From the NCBI GenBank assembly GCA_040380755.1, contig JBEIIL010000058.1, forward strand, positions 1-22,789: a stretch of 22,789 bases of DNA, in the 5' to 3' direction. Position numbers and translations under genes: made by a program. Every line of letters starts with the position of its first letter. Positions within the stretch are counted from its first letter, which is position 1. The notes beneath the pieces were generated by a model that saw nothing but the letters and a program-made list of their open reading frames with translations, did not search any database and was not told where the DNA came from. Positions 15,599 to 22,789 of this stretch are shown here, piece after piece. Origin of the DNA: Alsobacter sp040380755. GTDB taxonomy: Bacteria > Pseudomonadota > Alphaproteobacteria > Rhizobiales > Beijerinckiaceae.

Positions 15599-16594
15599 GT
15601 GAACATTCCCGATCCAGCCCTCCGCACCCGGCTGCTGCCGGCCGATCCCGTCGGCCTCGATGCCGCTGCGGCGTTGCTTGACGACGGGGCGTGCGTCGCG
15701 TTCCCGACCGAGACGGTCTACGGGCTCGGTGGCGACGCCACACAACCGCTTGCCGTCGCCCGGATCTATGCGGCGAAGGGTCGCCCGGCGTTCAATCCGT
15801 TGATCGCGCATGTGCCGGACCTCGCCGCGGCAATGCTTGAGGGGGAGTTCAGCGGTGCAGCAACGGCGCTGGCACGGGCGTTCTGGCCGGGACCGCTGAC
15901 GCTCGTCGTCCCGCGCCGAGCCGGTGGCACTGTCTGCGACCTGGCAACCGCTGGCATGGACAGCGTCGCCCTTCGGGTGCCGTCGCATCCGGTCGCCCTC
16001 GCGCTCCTGCACGGGGTCGGGCGCCCGGTCGCGGCGCCATCCGCGAACCGGTCCGGACGGGTCAGCCCGACGACCGCTGCCCATGTGCTGGCCGATCTCG
16101 ACGGACATATCGCGGCGGTCGTGGACGGCGGCGCGTCGCCTGTCGGCGTCGAGTCGACGATCCTTGCCTGTGTGGATGGGCACGTCCGGATGCTGCGCCC
16201 GGGCGGCATCACCCGGGAGGCCCTCGAAGGCGTCCTCGGCCGGGCGCTGGATGCGGCACCCGAAAGTCCGGCTGACCGGCCACTGGCGCCGGGGCTGCTC
16301 GCCTCGCACTACGCCCCGGTTGCCCCCGTTCGGCTCGATGCTGTCGACTTTCGCGCCGGGGAAGCCGCGCTGCTGTTCGGGCCGCAGCACCCGGTCGGGC
16401 TCGACCAAGCCGTAGCGGCGATCAATCTCAGCCCGGGCGGCGACCTCGTCGAGGCTGCTGCAGCGCTGTTCGCGGCGCTGCGGCAGCTTGACGCCCTGTC
16501 GCCAACCGCCATCGCGGTGGTGCGGATCCCGGCCTTTGGACTCGGCGAGGCGATCCGCGACCGGTTGATGCGAGCCGCGGCGCCGCGGGTCTGA
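15599..16594 (+). CDS. L-threonylcarbamoyladenylate synthase (Sua5/YwlC type)
   Basis: Encodes 331 residues from GTG 15599. The N-terminal YrdC domain has PTETVYGLGGDA (36-47), KGRPAFNPLIAHV (60-72), FWPGPLTLVV, and the PSANRSGRVSPT loop, which build the ATP, threonine and bicarbonate site. The extra C-terminal Sua5 domain (about 225-331), after APGLLASHYAP, makes this the long Sua5 form rather than short TsaC. It produces threonylcarbamoyl-AMP for t6A37 modification of ANN-decoding tRNAs, working with TsaD/TsaB/TsaE encoded elsewhere. The ribosome binding site is weak, and the same frame stays open far upstream on the strand opposite the acyl-CoA dehydrogenase, so the start was chosen from where family sequence begins. 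Confidence 0.92.
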   Translation: MNIPDPALRTRLLPADPVGLDAAAALLDDGACVAFPTETVYGLGGDATQPLAVARIYAAKGRPAFNPLIAHVPDLAAAMLEGEFSGAATALARAFWPGPLTLVVPRRAGGTVCDLATAGMDSVALRVPSHPVALALLHGVGRPVAAPSANRSGRVSPTTAAHVLADLDGHIAAVVDGGASPVGVESTILACVDGHVRMLRPGGITREALEGVLGRALDAAPESPADRPLAPGLLASHYAPVAPVRLDAVDFRAGEAALLFGPQHPVGLDQAVAAINLSPGGDLVEAAAALFAALRQLDALSPTAIAVVRIPAFGLGEAIRDRLMRAAAPRV

Positions 16595-16687
16595 GCGGCG
16601 TCTAAAGCGAGCGTCTGCGATCATGCGCGACAGGCGGGATGAGCCCCCGTCGCAGCCGGGTGCCCGTGGGGACACGCCTCCGGTCTG

Positions 16688-17119
16688 TCAGGCGTGCCGG
16701 GGAGCGCCGGCTGCGACGTCCGGCACGACCGTGGGACGCAGCGCCAGGGCGCCGTCGCCGGCCAGCGCATGGGCCAGGGTGGCCACAACCAGGAAGGCCG
16801 GGTATTCCCAGTCGCCATTGGGGGCATTGACCACCCAGCCATTGGGGATGTGCACCAGCGTGGCTCCAATCAGGACTGGCAGCGTCGCAAAGGCGACCGC
16901 CCGGCTTTAGAGGCCCGGAATGAGTGCGATGCCGCCGAACACCTCGGCCAGCACGATCGGCCAGGCGAGGATGGCCGGGTAACCGACCTTTTCGAGAAAG
17001 CCGGCGAAGCCCGGCACGGTGAAGACGCTGATCTTCAGCCAGGCGTGGGCCAGGACCATCACGCCGAGCGCGACGCGCAACAGAAGGACGGCATAGGGAG
17101 CGGTACGGGTATCAATCAT
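16688..17119 (-). pseudogene. DoxX family membrane protein interrupted by an in-frame TAA
   Basis: Reads leftward from ATG 17119 with GGAGG about 6 bases upstream. The frame encodes a typical DoxX protein: LRVALGVMVLAHAWLKI (first helix), GFLEKVGYPAILAWP, then VFGGIALIPGL. Codon 71 is TAA (16907-16909), but the same frame continues without further interruption as SRAVAFATLPVLIGATLVHI, NGWVVNAPNGDWEYPA and a final helix, reaching TGA at 16688-16690. Full length would be 143 positions, normal for DoxX, with four helices. One base change (for example TTA to TAA) explains the lesion. DoxX proteins are inner-membrane proteins linked in some bacteria to thiosulfate:quinone oxidation or thiol/oxidative stress. 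As given, only a 70-residue product with the first two helices could be made. It is divergent from a LysR gene. Confidence 0.85.
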
Positions 17120-17202
17120 GGCAACCTCCGGGGAATGAGCAGGGTTGATCCGGCGTGTGGCGGAGTGTTTGACTTTTCCGTCACGCAAAGCCATGGAAGG
17201 CC

Positions 17203-17222
17203 CTGCAACATACTTCTTGCAG
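17203..17222. promoter_or_regulatory. Inverted repeat CTGCAA-N8-TTGCAG in front of the LysR gene
   Basis: CTGCAA at 17203-17208 and TTGCAG at 17217-17222 form a perfect 6-bp dyad around an 8-base spacer. It lies in the 111-base gap between the divergent DoxX and LysR genes and runs into the LysR ribosome binding site (AGAGG 17221-17225). This dyad layout is common for LysR-type operators, though a T-N11-A core is not evident. It could be an autoregulatory operator or, in the mRNA, a hairpin hiding the ribosome binding site. Confidence 0.4.
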
Positions 17223-17230
17223 AGGCGCAA

Positions 17231-18169
17231 ATGGACGGCGTGTCGTGGGATGATTTTCGGCTGATCAAGGCGATTGCCGATCATCGCTCGCTGACCGGGG
17301 CGGCCGAGGCGCTCGGCGTCAACCACTCGACCGTGTTCCGGCGTCTCGCCGACACGGAGAAGCGCCTCGGCATGCCGCTGTTCGAGCGCCACCGCACCGG
17401 CTACGGGCTGACGCCGGCGGGCGAGGAGATGGTGGCGCTGGCCGAGCGCATGGACCGCGACGTCACCTCGTTCTCGCGCAAGCTCGCCGGGCAGACGCTA
17501 ACGCCGTCGGGGGAGGTCCGGGTCACCACCAACGACACGCTGCTTGTCCACCTGCTGATGCCGGTGATCGCCACGTTCCGGAAGGCCTATGCGGACATCC
17601 GGGTCGACGTGGTGCTGTCGAACCAGGCCCTCAACCTGTCCAAGCGCGACGCCGACATCGCCATCCGCGCCACCGACAATCCACCCGAGACGCTGGTGGG
17701 CCGGCGTGTGGCCGCCATCGTATGGGCGGTCTATGGCCGGGCCACCGACTTTCCGGACGCGGCCGGCGGTGCCGGGGTGGCCCCGGCCTCCTTGTTCGGC
17801 CGCGACTGGGTGTCGCTGGGCGACCAGTTCGGCCATCTGAAGGCCGCCCGCTACGTGCGCGAGCATGTCCCGTCCGAGCATGTCGCCCTGAAGATCAACA
17901 CCGTGCTGGGGCTGGCGGAGGCCGTGGCGGAGGGCATCGGCGTCGGTCCCCTGCCCTGCTTCATTGCCGACCGCAACCCCGCCCTGGTACGACTGACGAC
18001 ACACAACCCGGAATTCTCGACCGGGCTGTGGCTCCTGACCCATCCGGACCTGCGCGCCTCGCCGCGGATCCGGGCCTTTCTCGACTGTGCGGCCGCCGAG
18101 CTCGTCAAGATCCGCCCGCTTGTCGAAGGCGAGCGTGGGCCCTCGGCAAAGGTGCGCGAAGGGACATGA
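17231..18169 (+). CDS. LysR family transcriptional regulator
   Basis: Encodes 312 residues from ATG 17231, with AGAGG 5 bases upstream. The N-terminal winged helix-turn-helix is clear at about 6-64: DDFRLIKAIADHRSLTGAAE, LGVNHSTVFRRLADTEKRLG and LFERHRTGYGLTPAGE. The effector domain follows from about residue 90 (GEVRVTTNDTLLVHLLMPVI), with DADIAIRATDNPPETLVGRR; this is the LysR_substrate fold. The spelling VNHSTVFRRL and the GYGLTPAGE ending are typical of a group of LysR regulators in alphaproteobacteria that sit divergent from small membrane or oxidoreductase genes. Here the divergent gene is the broken DoxX gene, its most likely target. The inducer is unknown. Confidence 0.93.
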   Translation: MDGVSWDDFRLIKAIADHRSLTGAAEALGVNHSTVFRRLADTEKRLGMPLFERHRTGYGLTPAGEEMVALAERMDRDVTSFSRKLAGQTLTPSGEVRVTTNDTLLVHLLMPVIATFRKAYADIRVDVVLSNQALNLSKRDADIAIRATDNPPETLVGRRVAAIVWAVYGRATDFPDAAGGAGVAPASLFGRDWVSLGDQFGHLKAARYVREHVPSEHVALKINTVLGLAEAVAEGIGVGPLPCFIADRNPALVRLTTHNPEFSTGLWLLTHPDLRASPRIRAFLDCAAAELVKIRPLVEGERGPSAKVREGT

Positions 18170-18261
18170 CGGCACAGATCATGGTTGAATATGCGCGTAG
18201 AGGCTTGCAGCAGCAGCAGACGGTGGCGCTTAGTGTCGCCGAACCATGAAGGAGACCGACC

Positions 18262-18840
18262 ATGACCCACGCCAATGACGCCGCCGCACCTCCCCACAGC
18301 CTCGGGGCTGGCCTTGCCACACTGCGCGCCCGATGGGGCTGGATCGTCGCTTTCGGGGTGCTCCTGAGCGTCTGCGGGATCGTCGCACTTGGCAGCCTCT
18401 ACACCGCGACTGCCGCCAGCGTCTTTGTCGTCGGCATCATGATGATGGTCGCCGGCGTCGGCGAGATCATCGAGGGCTTCGCCATGAAGACCTGGGGGAA
18501 GTTCTTCCTCTGGATCCTGCTCGGGGCGCTTTACGTCGTCGCCGGCTTGGTCACGATCAACAATCCGCTGCTCGCCTCGGCCGTGCTGACGCTGATCCTC
18601 GGCGCTGGCCTTGTGGCCTCGGGCATCGTCCGCATGATCCTGGCCTTCCAGATGAAGGAAGGCACCCCGTGGATCTGGGTGGCCCTTTCGGGTGTCGTCA
18701 CGACGCTTCTGGGCGCCATGATCCTTGCCAAATGGCCGGTCTCCAGCCTGTTCACGCTGGGCATTTTTCTGGGCATGGACCTGCTTTTTGCAGGTGCGAG
18801 CTGGATCGGTGTCGGCCTGGCCCTGCGCAAGCAGGGCTGA
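18262..18840 (+). CDS. HdeD family (DUF308) membrane protein
   Basis: Encodes 192 residues from ATG 18262, with AAGGAGA 7 bases before it. A short polar N-terminus precedes six hydrophobic helices at about 27-47, 50-71, 80-98, 104-125, 136-156 and 163-186, the DUF308 repeat layout with Gly-rich pairs such as GIMMMVAGVGEIIEGF and GAGLVASGIVRMILAF. HdeD in E. coli contributes to acid resistance at high cell density; relatives in alphaproteobacteria are annotated from that similarity only. It is preceded by LysR on the same strand (92-base gap) and followed by a hairpin and then ppdK, so it probably forms its own unit. Confidence 0.88.
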   Translation: MTHANDAAAPPHSLGAGLATLRARWGWIVAFGVLLSVCGIVALGSLYTATAASVFVVGIMMMVAGVGEIIEGFAMKTWGKFFLWILLGALYVVAGLVTINNPLLASAVLTLILGAGLVASGIVRMILAFQMKEGTPWIWVALSGVVTTLLGAMILAKWPVSSLFTLGIFLGMDLLFAGASWIGVGLALRKQG

Positions 18841-18856
18841 GCGGAACCAAACGCGG

Positions 18857-18877
18857 GCCGGGGCGTTGCGCCCCGGC
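18857..18877 (+). terminator. Strong hairpin after the HdeD-like gene
   Basis: GCCGGGGCG at 18857-18865 pairs perfectly with CGCCCCGGC at 18869-18877 around a 3-base loop, 16 bases after the HdeD-like stop. There is no downstream T-run, so it is a candidate terminator or mRNA-stabilising stem separating this gene from ppdK. Confidence 0.5.
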
Positions 18878-18998
18878 GATCCGCCGCGCTCAAGCCACAG
18901 TCGCTCCTTCACCCTCACCGTTCTTCCCGATTGCGTTTTGGCGACGGCTGGGCAATGGGAGGGACGATTTCGCGCGTGCGAACAGAAGGACGGGGCAC

Positions 18999-21673
<2,675 letters not shown>

Positions 21674-21677
<4 letters not shown>

Positions 21678-21943
21678 CTCCCCTCGCGCCTGTCCTGATC
21701 GGCGCCCTAGGGATTTTCGGGCTCGGCGTCGGCCTCCTGGTGGGCCGCATGCCGGAGCTTGATGGATTCATGTTCCCGCCGGTGATGTGGCCACTCGGGG
21801 CGGCGCTGGTCTTCGATCTCGTGACCCGGCCGATGATCGCGGCCGGGCGGTTGCCGGACCTGACCATGACCGAGCGCGCCATCGGGGTCGTTGCTGGCGG
21901 CGTTGCCTACCAGCTGGTGCGCTGGCTTTTGCCCAGCCTCTGA
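21674..21943 (+). CDS. Small hypothetical membrane protein coupled to ppdK
   Basis: Encodes 89 residues, not a family I can name. The start ATG overlaps the ppdK stop (ATGA), implying translational coupling. Hydrophobic helices are visible at about 4-24 (PVLIGALGIFGLGVGLLVG), 36-52 and 69-87 (RAIGVVAGGVAYQLVRWLL), with a short polar segment containing RMPELDG between the first two. It therefore looks like a two- or three-pass inner-membrane protein. Codon use matches its neighbours and the frame is well bounded, so it is likely real. No function is proposed. Confidence 0.65.
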
Positions 21944-22021
21944 CAGAACCTGTCTTCGGCACCCCCGCATCGCGGCCAAGAGCCGCTTTTGCGGCCTATC
22001 GGTCGCACAATCGTCGCGCCA

Positions 22022-22037
22022 TTAACGGCGGCTCAAC
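22022..22037 (+). promoter_or_regulatory. Near-consensus CtrA-type box upstream of the probable cell wall hydrolase
   Basis: TTAA at 22022-22025, seven bases, then TCAAC at 22033-22037: one mismatch from the CtrA consensus TTAA-N7-TTAA(C) used in alphaproteobacteria for cell-cycle control. It lies about 100 bases before the hydrolase start in the 196-base gap after the small membrane protein gene. A single degenerate site is weak evidence. Nothing else recognisable was found in the gap. Confidence 0.25.
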
Positions 22038-22139
22038 CTTACTCGTCGATAACGAAATCCATGGGGAATTTAGCGTTCGCGCCGTGTCCTGCGCGCAACG
22101 CCCTCCCCGCTGGTTCGTGTCGCGTGGGGTTGCGTGGCG

Positions 22140-22789
22140 ATGGCTTTGTCAGGTGTTCGCTGGGCGTGTTCAACGGTTGCGCCATGGCTGCTGGCCGCTT
22201 GCGTACTGGTCTCCATCACCGCCGATGCCGGCATCGACGCTTCTGCGGGCTTCCAGGTCGCAGGCAAGTCCTGGATGGCAGGCCCGGGCAGCGACGCGCT
22301 GATTCCCCCGAGCGATGTGCGCCTGTGGGCGGTTGCGCCGCGGATTGGAACCGGCGATGCCGGCTCCCTCACCACGGCGCGGCTTCCTGCGCGCGAGCCT
22401 GAACCGGAGGCCTACCGCCATGACGGCGGACCCCGCGCCGACGTCAAGCCAACCTCCGCCGGTTTCCCGGTCGTCGACCGCAGCCGCAAGGGCGATCCGC
22501 TGGTGCCGTTGCGGCCGACGCTCAGCCGCCGTGCGCCGGTGCAGGGCTCCACCGGCTTTCTGCTGGGCGCCGAACCGCGCCTGTTTCCGGCGGCACCACT
22601 GTCGCAGGGCCTCGACCCGCTGAGCCTCGACACGCCCCAGGGGTTCGAGCCGCCGAACGATGGCGAGGCAACGACGCCCGGCGCCATCGGCGAGACCCAG
22701 TCGGCCGGCCAGGCCAGTTCGCAGCTCACGGCCGCGGCCCGCGCCTCGGGCTCGACCACGACAGGCGTGGGCTCGACCCCGACCGTCCC
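22140..22789 (+). CDS. Probable SleB-type cell wall hydrolase, N-terminal fragment
   Basis: An open frame runs from ATG 22140 to the window end with no stop (216 codons and part of the next); GTG 22134 in the same frame is an alternative start. The product begins with an N-terminal hydrophobic segment (WLLAACVLVSITADAG, about 16-31), probably a signal anchor or signal peptide. A Pro/Ala/Ser-rich region follows, containing VVDRSRKGDPLVPLRPTLSRR at about 112-132. In Hyphomicrobiales this kind of N-terminal region belongs to proteins ending in a SleB (Hydrolase_2) peptidoglycan hydrolase domain, often encoded after ppdK. The catalytic domain is beyond the window, so the assignment relies on the RKGDPL-LRP-LSRR stretch and on gene order and is only moderate. 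Confidence 0.6.
   Translation, partial: MALSGVRWACSTVAPWLLAACVLVSITADAGIDASAGFQVAGKSWMAGPGSDALIPPSDVRLWAVAPRIGTGDAGSLTTARLPAREPEPEAYRHDGGPRADVKPTSAGFPVVDRSRKGDPLVPLRPTLSRRAPVQGSTGFLLGAEPRLFPAAPLSQGLDPLSLDTPQGFEPPNDGEATTPGAIGETQSAGQASSQLTAAARASGSTTTGVGSTPTV

Noticed and set aside
16907..16909. Read-through or recoding (selenocysteine, pyrrolysine) at the DoxX internal stop.
   Set aside because: The codon is TAA, which is not used for either residue, and DoxX homologues have an ordinary residue at this place.
18207..18219. A short CAG run (four copies) upstream of the HdeD-like gene, possibly a phase-variable repeat.
   Set aside because: Only four units, not within a clear promoter spacer and not in a coding frame; too short to claim instability.

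Overview
The window is GC-rich, densely coded bacterial chromosome. GTG and TTG starts, ATGA and GTGA stop/start overlaps, and the gene families present (NnrU, a YfgM-like TPR protein, xseB-dxs-tlyA, an orphan FliK/FlhB-C pair, DmdC-type acyl-CoA dehydrogenase, PPDK next to a probable SleB-type hydrolase) point to an alphaproteobacterium, most likely Hyphomicrobiales (Rhizobiales). This placement is an inference from protein families and gene order; no marker gene was compared. I see no rRNA, tRNA, CRISPR array, insertion sequence or phage gene.

Layout. (1) 1-880, minus strand: the N-terminus of a membrane-anchored TPR protein, preceded by an NnrU-family membrane protein. (2) 1015-7509, plus strand: xseB, dxs, tlyA, a RumA/RlmD-like 23S rRNA methyltransferase and an FAD-linked 2-hydroxyacid dehydrogenase. 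A secreted Cu/Zn superoxide dismutase sits on the opposite strand between dxs and tlyA. The methyltransferase carries a one-base frameshift that fuses its reading frame to the downstream oxidase. (3) 7563-9697, plus strand: a FliK-like hook-length protein and a free-standing FlhB C-terminal domain protein, translationally coupled and away from any other flagellar gene. (4) 15481 back to 9666, minus strand: acyl-CoA dehydrogenase, an SDR with a degenerate active site, an HSDL2-like SDR, CorA, an SRAP protein and a GNAT acetyltransferase, all closely spaced or overlapping. (5) 15599-16594, plus strand: threonylcarbamoyl-AMP synthase. (6) 16688-18169: a DoxX-family gene broken by an in-frame stop codon, divergent from a LysR regulator with a perfect inverted repeat at its ribosome binding site. 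(7) 18262-22789, plus strand: HdeD-like membrane protein, pyruvate phosphate dikinase, a translationally coupled small membrane protein, and the start of a probable SleB-type cell wall hydrolase that runs off the window.

How the genes fit together. Most are housekeeping: isoprenoid precursor supply (Dxs), DNA repair (XseB, SRAP), tRNA and rRNA modification (Sua5/TsaC, TlyA, RumA-like), acyl-CoA/lipid oxidation (ACAD plus two SDRs), central carbon metabolism (PPDK, FAD-linked oxidase), Mg transport (CorA) and envelope stress (SodC, HdeD, DoxX).

I did not find a convincing undescribed multi-gene system. The observations most worth following are the two broken genes (frameshifted methyltransferase, nonsense-interrupted DoxX), the orphan FliK/FlhB-C pair, the substituted zinc ligand in SodC, the SDR lacking its catalytic Ser, and the inverted repeat in front of the LysR gene.
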